A DNA stretch of 64,000 nt from Myxococcales bacterium. Lineage in GTDB: Bacteria; Myxococcota_A; Polyangia; Haliangiales; Haliangiaceae. Position numbers and translations under genes: made by a program. The notes below the pieces were generated by a model. That model saw only the letters and a list, made by a program, of their open reading frames with translations. It searched no databases and was not told where the DNA came from. Location: contig JADJJK010000008.1 in assembly GCA_016706545.1 (NCBI GenBank), positions 62,001 through 126,000 on the forward strand. The letters are read 5' to 3'. Every line of letters starts with the position of its first letter. Within the stretch, counting starts at the first letter, position 1. Positions 9,551 through 18,497 of this stretch are shown one piece after another.

Positions 9551-11002
9551 TCAGCGTCGGTCGTACTTCGCGAGCACCGCGTCGAGCCGGGCGTCGCTTG
9601 TCTGGTCTGCACGCCAGACGTCGCCGCGATAGGGGCGGCCCGGCGCGGGATCCTCTCTCGAGCGCAAGATCGAGTACACCTCCTCGAGCTTGCGCTGGCT
9701 CCATGCTTGCTCCTGGCTGCCGGCGTGGTCCCAGTGGACCTCGAACCTGGCCAGCGACGAGCCCAGCGGCATGGCGCAGTGATCTCGCCGCGCCGAGATC
9801 TCGCCGCCGCCCATCACGACCAGCGCATACATCCGCCAGCGCTGGGGGTGCTGCCAGGCGGACTCGAAGGCGTCGTACAGCGCGAGGAGCATGTCCTCGC
9901 ACTCGGGCACCACCCAGCATGAGACCTGGCTCACGTGCGACTCCGCCATCTCCCGCGCGCACAAGGCGCGCTTCCAGTAGCGCAGCGGCTCGTGGTGCAA
10001 GCTCGCGGTGCTCACCTCTGCCAGGAGCTCTGGGTGCGCTGCCAGGAGGTCCGAGGCTGGTAGCAGGCGGAACTCCAGCAAGCTGCGCTCCGACCACCCC
10101 GCCAGGTCAGCGACCAGCGCGGTGATCTCGGGGCCGAGGTGGTGCGACAGGCTCTCGAGCGTGGCCGCGGGACGCAGCAGGCTGCAGATATTGAAGGAGC
10201 CCACCGGCGCCGCTTGGTCCGGGTCAAAGTGGAAGTGAAAGGACACCGAGATCTCGGGCGGCAGCCTGGCTGCGCGGGTGAAGGCCTGGTGCTTGGCGCA
10301 CAGCGCGAGCCGTTCGCGGTCCAGCGGCGTGAGACGCCAGGTGACCTGGGTGGGTTCTTCGAGCAGGCGAAGGCGGAGCTGGGTCACCACGCCCACCGAC
10401 GCGGCCGCGCCGCCTCGCATCGCCCACAGGAGCTCCGGATGCGCGGCCTCGCTCACGTCGAGCACGGTGCCATCCCACAGGGCGATGCGGCCTCCGACGA
10501 CCGACTGGCAGCCGAGCCCGTGTCGTCGCGCGAGCAGCAGATCCCAGCCCGCGGTCAGGAAGTGTCCGCCGGCGCCAACTCCAAAGCAGTCGCCGTGCGG
10601 CACCGCCTTGTGGTGTCGCGCGAGCAAGTCCACGACGTGTCCAAGGAGACAGCCGGTCTCGAGCGTGAGCGTGTCGTCCTCGAGGTGCCTCGCGCTGAGG
10701 TTCGAGAGGTTGATCATGATGCCGGTGCAGGAGGCGCCATTGAAGTACCCATGCCCCCCGCTCTTGACGGAGACCGGCATCCGCTCGTAGATGCGCAGCT
10801 CGTGGAGCAGGCGGAGGAGCTGGGCGACCTCTCCTTCACTTCGAGGCGAGATGACGAGCGCAGGCACTGGCGCGCCGCGATCGTGCATGGCTGCATCGCC
10901 GGCCAGGACGCCGTCGACGGGCGCTTCGGCCTGGATGCCACGCTGTCGTAGCTGTCGAACGAACTCCGCAGGAGCACGTGAGTCTATGTGAGCAGCGGAC
11001 AT
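9551..11002 (-). CDS. FAD-linked oxidase, berberine-bridge-enzyme type
   Basis: A 483-residue FAD-binding PCMH/BBE-like oxidoreductase. The FAD-binding half carries VSVKSGGHGYFNG, whose histidine is the usual 8-alpha-histidyl attachment point, and HGDCFGVGAGGHFLTAGW, whose cysteine could give a second covalent bond. The substrate half follows, and the C-terminal BBE segment includes YRGDVWRADQTSDARLDAVLAKYDR near the end. It lacks a signal peptide. Such enzymes oxidise alcohols, sugars or secondary metabolites; the substrate cannot be told. ATG 11002 has GGGGA upstream. Its 3' end lies 50 bases before the GrpB start. Confidence 0.85.
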   Translation of the reverse strand: MSAAHIDSRAPAEFVRQLRQRGIQAEAPVDGVLAGDAAMHDRGAPVPALVISPRSEGEVAQLLRLLHELRIYERMPVSVKSGGHGYFNGASCTGIMINLSNLSARHLEDDTLTLETGCLLGHVVDLLARHHKAVPHGDCFGVGAGGHFLTAGWDLLLARRHGLGCQSVVGGRIALWDGTVLDVSEAAHPELLWAMRGGAAASVGVVTQLRLRLLEEPTQVTWRLTPLDRERLALCAKHQAFTRAARLPPEISVSFHFHFDPDQAAPVGSFNICSLLRPAATLESLSHHLGPEITALVADLAGWSERSLLEFRLLPASDLLAAHPELLAEVSTASLHHEPLRYWKRALCAREMAESHVSQVSCWVVPECEDMLLALYDAFESAWQHPQRWRMYALVVMGGGEISARRDHCAMPLGSSLARFEVHWDHAGSQEQAWSQRKLEEVYSILRSREDPAPGRPYRGDVWRADQTSDARLDAVLAKYDRR

Positions 11003-11130
11003 GTCGTATCCCCATCAACCAAGAGATCGCCTGTGTAGCACTGGTGAACCGTGCGCAATCGTCCGTCGCCAGGTTTCCTCGGCCCAGCGACTGGCTTGAC
11101 GGGACGCGGCGTCCGGAAGAACGTGAGGCG

Positions 11131-11823
11131 ATGGAAAGACCGTTGGTGAAGATCTGGATGGTCACGGGCCTCTTTTGCTCGCTCACTCCAAGCTGCGGCG
11201 GCTCGACCGGGCCGGCGAAGCAGCCGTCCATCGCCGCGCGAGCCGACGAGGTGCCGGCCATCGCCACGCCGAAGGGCGAGCCGGCGAACGCTGACGCGCC
11301 TGACCCGGAAGGCGCGCCTGCAGCGGAAGACGCGCCTGCAGCGCCCGACGCGCCCGACGCGGATCCGGACGACGAAGAGAGCCCGCGGGTGCGGGCCGCG
11401 CGCGCGCTGCTCGAGCAGGAGGACCTCGGCGGGCTGCGTCTGGGCATGCGCGATCGGGAGGTGATCGCGATCCTTGGCAAGCCCTCCAGCAAGGGGAAGG
11501 CGGTGGTCGAGGGGGCGACCGGCGAGGTCGTGGCCACCTGGGAGTGGAAGCGCGCGGGGGTCCGGGTGCTGTTCTCGGACGTCAAGAAGCGACCAACGGT
11601 CCGCAATCTGTCCCTGGGATCCGGCGCCCGGCTCAAGACCAAGCGAGGGATCGGCCTTGGCAGCACGCTGGCCGAGCTGGATGCGGCATACGGCGCGGGC
11701 CGGCGAACGAGCAGCGATGAGAGCGACCCTTCGTACCTGGTGGGGACCCTCTATGACGGCATGGTGTTCGAGCTGGCGGACGGCAAGGTCGTCTCGTTGT
11801 ACTGGGGCGTGCTCGCGGAGTGA
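11131..11823 (+). CDS. Lipoprotein with BamE/SmpA-like repeats
   Basis: About 230 residues. ATG 11131 follows GTGAGG at a good distance and starts a lipoprotein signal (KIWMVTGLFCSLTPSC, cysteine near residue 20). Next comes an acidic Ala/Pro/Asp-rich linker with a small repeat (EGAPAAEDAPAAPDAPDAD). The C-terminal half has two similar units: GLRLGMRDREVIAILGKPSSKG, and GIGLGSTLAELDAAYGAG later. These look like the BamE/SmpA-type fold (LxxGMxxxeVxxxLG), suggesting an outer-membrane-associated protein. It is transcribed divergently from the oxidase gene, with a shared 128-base upstream region. Confidence 0.68.
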   Translation: MERPLVKIWMVTGLFCSLTPSCGGSTGPAKQPSIAARADEVPAIATPKGEPANADAPDPEGAPAAEDAPAAPDAPDADPDDEESPRVRAARALLEQEDLGGLRLGMRDREVIAILGKPSSKGKAVVEGATGEVVATWEWKRAGVRVLFSDVKKRPTVRNLSLGSGARLKTKRGIGLGSTLAELDAAYGAGRRTSSDESDPSYLVGTLYDGMVFELADGKVVSLYWGVLAE

Positions 11824-12532
11824 CGTCGGGGGCGTTTCTCGCGAGATCAGGTGCATGATGTTGGCGTCGCGCTGCAAGGCAATCCTCTCGTTCAGCGCGC
11901 GTACATCCAGGCCGCATGGCGTGTGCTGCGGGTGGAAGCAAAGCGCGCTGTAGCGGCGAGCGGCGCAAAGGCGCGCGTCGCGAGATGACGCGCGTATGCG
12001 TCCGGAGTGAGTCGCGTGGTCAGTGCCGACCGGGTGCCCGATCGATCGCACCGTGATCGACTGGCCAGGGCCGCACGGTACCAAGTGGTATGCCGCGTGG
12101 GGATGCGCGGCGCTGCAGTGGGTTCAAAGGAGAAACTTGCGTGGGGTGCGCGCTTGTTTTGCGCGTTGGCGTCGCGATGACGCGCGATCGATAGCGCGAT
12201 GGACAACGCGATCGACAACGCGATCGATCGCGAACCATGCTCCACCGGCAGCCCATGACGCAGACGGTGCGATCTCGCTAACACATGCGCGTGATCTGCG
12301 GCGCTTCGACGCGCTTCGACGCGCCTGGGCGCGGCTCGGGCACAGCTTCGTCGTGCCTTCGACGAACCCATGGCCGGTCGGCATGCGACTTGCTCTTAGT
12401 TGCCTGGTGGTGAGAAGCCTGGCTCCATCCCCGGTCTCCCCAGTGGGTGCCGTGCCTGCCTCGGGTGCGACACTCGAGGGCTCGCTGCAAGAAGGAGTAG
12501 CCGCGCGCGCGTGGCCGGGGGATGCTGCCCCC
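11824..12532. other. Long intergenic region with GATC-rich short repeats
   Basis: Over 550 bases without a convincing gene between the lipoprotein and the sigma-54 activator. It has unusual short repeats: about 12170-12240 is rich in CGATCG and in GACAACGCGATC units, and 12300-12325 has CGCTTCGACG twice. GGTTCAAAGGAGAAACTTGCG near 12120 contains a good ribosome-binding-like AAAGGAG, but no family-like protein follows it. The region probably holds the activator's promoter and leader. If the activator starts at ATG 12383 rather than 12533, its last 150 bases are coding. Confidence 0.4.
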
Positions 12533-13588
12533 ATGGGGGTGCCGCACGCTCGGCCGGTGATTGGTGCATCCTTGGCGATGCAGTCCATCTCGAGGCGTCT
12601 CGATGGGATCGCTCGCGCTGAGCGCACCACGCTCATCACGGGGCCGACCGGAGCAGGCAAGGATGTCATCGCGCAGAACCTGCATCAGCGGTCGCGACGG
12701 CGATCTGCGCCGTTTGTGGCGGTTCACTGCGCGGCGCTGCCGGAGACGCTGGTGGAGGCGGAGCTGTTTGGTCACGCTCGCGGCGCCTTCACCGGCGCGG
12801 TCGCGGCGCGCGAGGGGCTGGTCCGGACCGCGGAGCACGGGACCTTGTTTCTCGATGAGATCGACTCGCTGTCCTGCGGATCGCAGGCCAAGCTGCTGCG
12901 GTTCCTGGAGACCGGCGAGTTCCGTCAGGTGGGCGCGGACAAAAGCGAGCGCTCCAGCGCCTGGGTGGTGGCGGCCACCAACCAGGATCTGCACGCGCGG
13001 GTGCGTGCGGGCACCTTTCGCGAAGATCTGCTCTACCGGCTCGAGGTGGTCAAGGTCGCGGTGCCGCCGCTGCGCGAGCGCCCCGAGGATATCCCCGCGC
13101 TGGTGCGGCACTTTCTCGAGGAGCTGGGCTGCGGCCGCAAGCGGCTATCCGCAGACGCGGAGGCCGCGCTGGTCGGGCACCCGTGGCCTGGCAACGTGCG
13201 CGAGCTCCGGCACCGCATCGAGGCAGCGGCGCTCCTTGGCGAGGGCGAGGTCATCGAGCTGGACGAGTTGGGGCTCGAGCTGGAGGCCCAGCACCCGGTG
13301 ATCGCTCGCGCCACGTCGCTCGAGGGCATCTCCGCGCTGCTCTCGGGCACGGCTGCAGGCGGCGGCGGACCGAGCGCGCTGGCGACGGGCGTGGGCGAGG
13401 CGTGCGGCCTCGAGTCCGAGCTGTGGCGGCTGGTCGCCGACGCGGGCATGTCGCTGGCCCAGGCCACCGCGATGTGCGAGGACATGCTGGTCAAGGCGGC
13501 CTTGCGTGCGGAGGGCGACAACCGCACGCGCGCGGCGGCGCGGCTGGGCATCAACGTGCGCACCATCTACAAGAAGCTGGGCCGGTAG
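12533..13588 (+). CDS. Sigma-54-dependent transcriptional activator (bEBP)
   Basis: AAA+ activator of sigma-54 RNA polymerase. Seen in order: VIGASLAMQ, Walker A GPTGAGKD, the intact sigma-54 contact loop ARGAFTGA, Walker B TLFLDEIDSL, sensor I ATNQDL, FREDLLYRLEVV, PPLRERPEDIPAL, and a C-terminal Fis-type helix-turn-helix (NRTRAAARLGINVRTIYKKLG). No receiver, GAF or FHA domain is evident before the ATPase, so from ATG 12533 it is a short PspF-like form. ATG 12383 in the same frame would add 50 residues of no clear family. All motifs for ATP hydrolysis and sigma-54 contact are present. It sits just past the 3' end of the large lytic-type operon, and a sigma-54-type promoter lies at that operon's far end, so it is the natural candidate regulator; that link is inferred. 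Confidence 0.85.
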   Translation: MGVPHARPVIGASLAMQSISRRLDGIARAERTTLITGPTGAGKDVIAQNLHQRSRRRSAPFVAVHCAALPETLVEAELFGHARGAFTGAVAAREGLVRTAEHGTLFLDEIDSLSCGSQAKLLRFLETGEFRQVGADKSERSSAWVVAATNQDLHARVRAGTFREDLLYRLEVVKVAVPPLRERPEDIPALVRHFLEELGCGRKRLSADAEAALVGHPWPGNVRELRHRIEAAALLGEGEVIELDELGLELEAQHPVIARATSLEGISALLSGTAAGGGGPSALATGVGEACGLESELWRLVADAGMSLAQATAMCEDMLVKAALRAEGDNRTRAAARLGINVRTIYKKLGR

Positions 13589-13611
13589 CGCGCGGGGCTG
13601 CGGCGGGCGGG

Positions 13612-13683
13612 CGTCGGGTACGTCGGCCGCGTCCGGTACATCGCGCGCGTCGGGTACGTCGGCCGCGTCAGGTCGCCTCAGGC
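13612..13683. repeat. 18-bp tandem repeat between convergent genes
   Basis: Four imperfect 18-base units of the form CGTCGGGTACGTCGGCCG at 13612, 13630, 13648 and 13666, the last one decayed, followed by more CGCGTCGG-type sequence to about 13710. It fills the 118-base gap between the stop of the sigma-54 activator and the stop of the amidase-protease gene. The unit length is a multiple of three but lies outside both reading frames. Confidence 0.75.
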
Positions 13684-13706
13684 CGCGTCGGCCGCGTCGG
13701 GCCGCG

Positions 13707-14891
13707 TCACGCGTTCCGGCCGGGGCCCAGGGCGGCATGCGTGACCAGGGAGCGATGGCCGTGACCGCGCCCCACGGTGTGCAAGATCGCAGGCGGCTCG
13801 CCGGCGAGGGCGGCGGCGCGGTGGCTGTGCAGGAGCGCGCGGGCGGGGAGCCGGTAGCGCTCGCCGCGGCCGACCGGCCATGGATCGGCGATGCGCAGCT
13901 CGCTGCCGTCATCCGTGCCATCACCGACCAGGCCGGTGACCACCACGACGTGCAAGCCGGGCGAGGCCTCGCCGATCCACAGCGGGCCGTGCGCCGACAG
14001 CAAGCGGAGCAGGCGTGGCGTGTCGAGCGGCGCCTGAGGTTCCATGGCCAGGCCCCAGGTTCGGGCGAACGAGCTCACGTCCTTGGGCTCGAGGCCGGCG
14101 CTGTACTCTTCCCATCGACCGGCGGCGCGGGCGACGTCGCCCGGGTTGACGGCGATGCTGTCTCGCCAGCCGATGAGCATGGCCGCGGCGGCGGCCCAGC
14201 AGCTCATCCCGGTGACCTGGGGCACCAGCGGCACCTCGTGCCAGAGATCAACCTGGTGGCGCGCGCGGGCGACGACAGGGGCCGACGGGGCGGCGCTGGG
14301 CCGCAGGTCATGCGGCGTCGGCGTCGTCGGCGTCGGCCGTGTCGTCGGCGTCTGCAGCGTCTGCTCCACCGCCGCGACGATGGCGTCGGCCAGACCGTCG
14401 AGATACGCCGGATCTCCGAGGCGCGCTTCCTCGCGTGGATCGGAGAGGTGGCTGACCTCGAGGTGGGCGGCGAGCGTGCCCGGCAGCGACCGTGGATCCA
14501 GCACGGCGAGCGGAGCCTGGCGCACTGGAGCTCGCGGGTGCCCGCAGTACGCGGCGACCTGGCCGCACAGCGCGCGCGCAAGCTCTGCGCTGGCCGGGCC
14601 CGCGAGCTCGTGGGTCCACGCGCTGGTGCCTTGCACGCGCGGATCCGGATGATGATCGAAGTGCAGCGAGATCAGCGCGGCGGCGTCGAGGTGCCTCGCG
14701 ACCGCGGCGCGCTGTGACGCGGAGTGCGGTTGGTCTGCGTGGCGGGTGAGGGCGGCAGGGTGGCCGCGGCGAGCCAGCGCGGCCACCACGCGCCTGGCGA
14801 GCTCCAGCGCGACGTCTTTCTCGGCGCGGCCGGCGCGGCCGATCACGCCCGGCGCGCCGCCGTGTCCAGGATCAACGACGATGGTTCGCAC
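13707..14891 (-). CDS. N-acetylmuramoyl-L-alanine amidase fused to papain-like protease
   Basis: About 394 residues, two catalytic domains. Residues 1-190 are an Amidase_3 zinc amidase: VVDPGHGGAPGVIG at the start, EKDVALELARRV with the zinc glutamate, LISLHFDHHPDP with the second histidine, then LEVSHLSDPREE. This domain cleaves the bond between muramic acid and the stem peptide. After a Thr/Pro linker (TPTTRPTPTTPTP) comes a papain-like C39/C70-type domain: VPLVPQVTGMSCWAAAAAML with the catalytic cysteine near residue 229, and LHVVVVTGLVGDG with the histidine. GTG 14891 has GGTGGAG upstream and overlaps the preceding gene by 20 bases. No signal peptide is seen, so export would need another route. 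It is the last gene of the operon. Confidence 0.82.
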   Translation of the reverse strand: MRTIVVDPGHGGAPGVIGRAGRAEKDVALELARRVVAALARRGHPAALTRHADQPHSASQRAAVARHLDAAALISLHFDHHPDPRVQGTSAWTHELAGPASAELARALCGQVAAYCGHPRAPVRQAPLAVLDPRSLPGTLAAHLEVSHLSDPREEARLGDPAYLDGLADAIVAAVEQTLQTPTTRPTPTTPTPHDLRPSAAPSAPVVARARHQVDLWHEVPLVPQVTGMSCWAAAAAMLIGWRDSIAVNPGDVARAAGRWEEYSAGLEPKDVSSFARTWGLAMEPQAPLDTPRLLRLLSAHGPLWIGEASPGLHVVVVTGLVGDGTDDGSELRIADPWPVGRGERYRLPARALLHSHRAAALAGEPPAILHTVGRGHGHRSLVTHAALGPGRNA

Positions 14892-17406
14892 GGCGTCGCT
14901 CCACCAAGATGGCGTCCGTGAGCGCGGTGTCGTCGCGGGTGGCGGACAGCTCCACGGGCCCGGCGCCCGCGTCCACCGAGAGGACGCGCCCACGCTCGCG
15001 ATGGCCAAGCTGGGTGCGCCACACCGGCTCCGCGTTGGCGGGCAGCTCGGCCCACAGCGTGTGCTCATCGAGGCGGCGGATCGCGACCGGGCCAAACAGC
15101 GTCCCGTCCGGAACGCTCACCTCCTCGCTGCCCACCGCGTGCCAGCCGTCGCATGCCACCAGCCGCAGCCGCAGCGCCGAGCGCAGGCGCCACAGCGGCA
15201 TCGCCTCTGCCGCGGCGCAGGCGGCGACCTTGCTGATCGGCACCCAGGTGCCGGTCTTCTGATCGCTGACCTCCACCGTGAGCGCCACCGGGCCATCGCT
15301 GCGCGGCGAGCTCCAGCGCGCGGTGACGATGCCGGCGGTGGCGTCGAGCGCCAGCTTGGCTGGCTGCGGCGGCAAGCGGGAGCGATCGAGGCGCGCGACC
15401 ACGCGGTGGTCTCGCCGCACCTCGACCGCCGCCACCTCGGGCGTCACCGGCAGGAGCGCGGCGATGGCGATGGGCCCAGCGTCGCGATGGCCGCGCAGGC
15501 GGACCCGTCCCAGCTCGCGATCCTCGGAGTCCAGGCACACCGCGAGCGCGCCGGTGTCCACGGGGGCGCCGCGGCCAGCGGCGCGTCGCTCGTAGCGCGG
15601 CGGATCGAGCAAGGTCAGCTCGGTGCCGTCCAGCGTGCCGATGAGCCGCAGCCGCTCGGCGGGCGGCCTGGTGCGCGGCAGCTCGGCGGCGAGCGCGGCG
15701 GTCCGCGCCGCCACGGTGAGCCGCCCGGCGCGGGTGATCGGCGCCTCGGAGCTGGCCTTGAGGTCACCGGTGCTCGCGCTCGCCTCCTCGAGGAGCAGCG
15801 GCAGCACGCGCGCCAGGCCGGCCAGGGTGGCCACGCCCAGGCCGAGGGCCGCGTCGGCGCTGGAGGTCACCACCAGCGCCGAGGGGCCTGGCACCACCGC
15901 GAGATACACCGCGTGCTCGCGTCCCGGGGTGCGCGCGGCGGTGCGCGCCAGCGCCTCCAGCATGCGGACGACTCGCGGATCGTCGTCGGAGCTGGGCGCC
16001 GACGACACCACCGCCAGCGAGTCCTCCACCCAGGGCAGCTCGATCAGCTCGAGCTGCCGAGCCAGGCGGCGCGCGATGGCGGCGAGCACCTCTTGCACGG
16101 CCTCTCGCGTGATCAGCTCGTCGCTGTCCACCGCCACCACGCGCGCCACCACCACGGTGAGCGCAGCTGGCTCGGTGCCCGTCGACGGATCTCCTGGGGG
16201 CTGTCCTGGGGGTTGCCCCGGCGGCTGCCCCGGCGAGGCGCCGGTGGTGGCCGCGAGCTGGTTGACCGCGCCGCGCGGCGGCGGATCTGCATAGGGCCAG
16301 GTGGTGCCCAAGGTTGGCAAGAGGGTCGCCCATTCCAGGTCTGGCTCACCCCGGGTGCAAGCGAGCTCGGCCACCGAGACGAGCGCGGCGCGGAGCCCGG
16401 CGCGCGCTCTCTCCACCGCCGGGATCAGGTCGCGCGCGACCAACCCGATCCACGAGACCGGCGCGGTGAACCTCACCGTCAAGCGCGCCGGGCTCGCCGC
16501 CAATACCTCGCCGAGCAGCGCGGGCGCGCCGCGGACGTTCGCGGAGCTGCCGACCACCGCCCAGTCCTCGTCAGGCCAATCCGGCTTGACCCAGGGGAAC
16601 TCGCCGCCGAGGATCACGGTGCCGGCGGGGTCGCCCTCGCCCGCGCGGGCGACGTGGGTCAGCTCCGCGATGGAGGCGGCGCTCCAGCGAGGCGCGCTGG
16701 TGCTGGCGGTCGAGTGAGCGCTGGTCGGCGGCGACGTCGCGGCGGTCGCGGTCGCCCCGCCGACGGTGAGCGATCCAGCCACGCGGGTGGCCACGTCCAG
16801 CAAGCAGCGCCAGCGCGCGCGCTCCACCGGGTCACGCGCGTGACCGCGCAGGTACACGCGGCTGGCCACGCCGGCGGCGACGATGGCCGGGACCGCCAGC
16901 CGCAAGAGGTTGTCGTAGGCGTCGTCGGCCGCGCCGTACGGCTCGAGGCGAGCCAGCAGCTCGGCGGGGCCGCACTGCAGCGCCAGGCCGGTCACCACCA
17001 TGATCGCGTAGCGCATGCCGGCGAGATCGTCGGCGGTGAGCAGCGCGGCGGCCTTAAGCACCGCGAGCGCGCGCATCTGCAGGAGCCCCGGGGTGTGGGG
17101 CAGGCTTGGGTCCTTGTACTGGCGCAGCGCCGCGGTCGCCACCGGCACCAGCGCGGCGGCCTCGGAGGCCGCCTGCAGCGTCACGCGCATGCGCTCGATG
17201 GCGAGCGCGTCGCCGACCAGCGCATCAGGGGCGTCGCGCGCCAGGAGCTGCAGCGTGGTCACCGGGCCACGGATCGCCTCGATGAGCGGGCCGTTTTGCG
17301 GCTCGCGCGCGGCCGCGTCGCGCAGGCGCTCCTCGAGCTGGTCCCACAGCGGCTGCGCGACCAGAGAGAAAGGTGCTGACGAGCGGGGAGAGGTCTCGCT
17401 GGACAT
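14872..17406 (-). CDS. Large protein of unknown family in the lytic-type operon
   Basis: About 844 residues; not recognised. ATG 17406 has GAGG eight bases upstream; a GTG six bases earlier overlaps the previous stop as GTGA and is an alternative. Residues 1-230 are Ala/Leu-rich and helical. Residues 250-400 include GTVILGGEFPWVKPDWPDEDWAV. A repeat GQPPGQPPGQPPG lies at about 405. A middle segment (AVYLAVVPGPSALVVTSSADAALG) looks alpha/beta. The C-terminal 200 residues look like beta-sandwich repeats (PAKLALDATAGIVTARWSSP, GPVALTVEVSD). No signal peptide or membrane segment. Size and place suggest a structural or scaffold part of whatever the operon builds. Confidence 0.6.
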   Translation of the reverse strand: MSSETSPRSSAPFSLVAQPLWDQLEERLRDAAAREPQNGPLIEAIRGPVTTLQLLARDAPDALVGDALAIERMRVTLQAASEAAALVPVATAALRQYKDPSLPHTPGLLQMRALAVLKAAALLTADDLAGMRYAIMVVTGLALQCGPAELLARLEPYGAADDAYDNLLRLAVPAIVAAGVASRVYLRGHARDPVERARWRCLLDVATRVAGSLTVGGATATAATSPPTSAHSTASTSAPRWSAASIAELTHVARAGEGDPAGTVILGGEFPWVKPDWPDEDWAVVGSSANVRGAPALLGEVLAASPARLTVRFTAPVSWIGLVARDLIPAVERARAGLRAALVSVAELACTRGEPDLEWATLLPTLGTTWPYADPPPRGAVNQLAATTGASPGQPPGQPPGQPPGDPSTGTEPAALTVVVARVVAVDSDELITREAVQEVLAAIARRLARQLELIELPWVEDSLAVVSSAPSSDDDPRVVRMLEALARTAARTPGREHAVYLAVVPGPSALVVTSSADAALGLGVATLAGLARVLPLLLEEASASTGDLKASSEAPITRAGRLTVAARTAALAAELPRTRPPAERLRLIGTLDGTELTLLDPPRYERRAAGRGAPVDTGALAVCLDSEDRELGRVRLRGHRDAGPIAIAALLPVTPEVAAVEVRRDHRVVARLDRSRLPPQPAKLALDATAGIVTARWSSPRSDGPVALTVEVSDQKTGTWVPISKVAACAAAEAMPLWRLRSALRLRLVACDGWHAVGSEEVSVPDGTLFGPVAIRRLDEHTLWAELPANAEPVWRTQLGHRERGRVLSVDAGAGPVELSATRDDTALTDAILVERRRANHRR

Positions 17407-17408
17407 GG

Positions 17409-18497
17409 TCACGGCCTCGTGGTGGCAGCGGGAGCTGGCGCTGGCGCTGGTGCGGGTGCGGGTGCAGGCGCCGGCGCGGGAGCAGGTGCCGGCGCGGGCG
17501 CAGGTGCCGGCGCGGGCGCAGGCGCGGGTGCCGGCGCGGGTGCAGGTGCAGGTGCTGGTGCTGGCGCTGGCGCGGGAGCTGGCGCTGGCGCAGGTGCAGG
17601 CGCGGGCGCGGGAGCTGGTGCTGGTGCCGCCGTGCGAGTAGCGGCGGCCCGCTCCTCGCGCTCTCGCGCCGCGCCGGCCTCTCGGGCCGCGCGTGCCTCG
17701 GCGATCTCGCGGTCGGGCGCGACCCGCGCTGGTGCGGCGGCGGGGGCGGCGCTGGCCGCCGGCAGCACGGGCGCGGTCGGCGTGGCGAGGATGCTGCCCT
17801 CCGTGGCCACCGGCACGCGCGCGTTGGCGTCGAGCCGGGCGCGATGACTTGCCGAGGCCATGCGGTCCAGCGGGATCTGCTCGGTGCGAAACGCCAGATC
17901 GACGCTGGAGCGCAGCCCGGCGCGGGTCGCGATCTCCTCGGTGGACCGGCTGTGCTCGCTCTCGATGCGGTTAAAGCCCATGTTCATGTGCGCGCTGGCG
18001 CCCCACATGCCGGTGCCGAACTGCGCCGAGACCCCGGTGTCGATGTCCAGCTCTTGTCGCCGCGCCTGCTCGGTGTCGAGCGCGCTGCGCGTGTCGACGC
18101 GCATCTCCATGGAGGCGTGGAGGCGACCTTCATCCACCACCACGCGCTGCAGGCCCATCTGCACCATGGTCGCCAGGATCTGCTGGCGCTCACGGCCGAT
18201 GCGGCGACGCACCAGCGGGCCCATGGAGGACATGAGGTCGCTGTCGTCGAGGCTCGACAGCTCCTCGTCGCTCGCTTGCAGCACGACCCGGAGCTGCGCC
18301 GCGTGGCTCTCCAGATCTTCGCCGTCGTTGAGCCGCAGCTCCCCTTCGCTGACGCGCAGAAACGGCAGCTTCCCCACCGCCCAGGCCCGGACATCTGCGT
18401 CGCGAAGGTTCTCCGTGCTGAACTCGTCCTGCGTGCGCGACACCGCGTCGAGCATGTCGGAGATGGCGGTGAGCTGTTGCAGGTTGGAGGTGGTCAT
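17409..18497 (-). CDS. SETFPLER-family paralogue A, C-terminal part, with long Ala-Pro tail
   Basis: About 362 residues from ATG 18497. It carries the beta-domain of the operon's paralogue family: RERQQILATMVQMGLQRVVVDEGRLHASMEMRV, then SVDLAFRTEQIPLDRMASAS, a divergent version of the SETFPLERM signature. The family's DFPxFVxxLIxG segment is missing here but is found just upstream in another frame (18498-18993), so this is probably the back half of a frameshifted gene rather than a complete one. After an Ala/Arg-rich helix the protein ends in roughly 70 residues of almost pure (AP)n, coded by GGTGCX-type repeats at 17415-17635. It overlaps the next gene by a GTGA. Confidence 0.62.
   Translation of the reverse strand: MTTSNLQQLTAISDMLDAVSRTQDEFSTENLRDADVRAWAVGKLPFLRVSEGELRLNDGEDLESHAAQLRVVLQASDEELSSLDDSDLMSSMGPLVRRRIGRERQQILATMVQMGLQRVVVDEGRLHASMEMRVDTRSALDTEQARRQELDIDTGVSAQFGTGMWGASAHMNMGFNRIESEHSRSTEEIATRAGLRSSVDLAFRTEQIPLDRMASASHRARLDANARVPVATEGSILATPTAPVLPAASAAPAAAPARVAPDREIAEARAAREAGAAREREERAAATRTAAPAPAPAPAPAPAPAPAPAPAPAPAPAPAPAPAPAPAPAPAPAPAPAPAPAPAPAPAPAPAPAPAPAATTRP

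Noticed and set aside
12170..12240. GATC/CGATCG-rich repeats considered as a replication origin or attachment site
   Set aside because: No DnaA boxes, no dnaA/dnaN or integrase nearby, and the units are too irregular.
14746..17379. Long open frame of 877 codons on the plus strand opposite the 844-residue operon gene
   Set aside because: Its product is Arg/Gly/His-rich without any family pattern and is the mirror of high-GC third-position bias in the real minus-strand gene. The same holds for long plus-strand frames at 4423-6168, 18534-20543 and 21127-23467.
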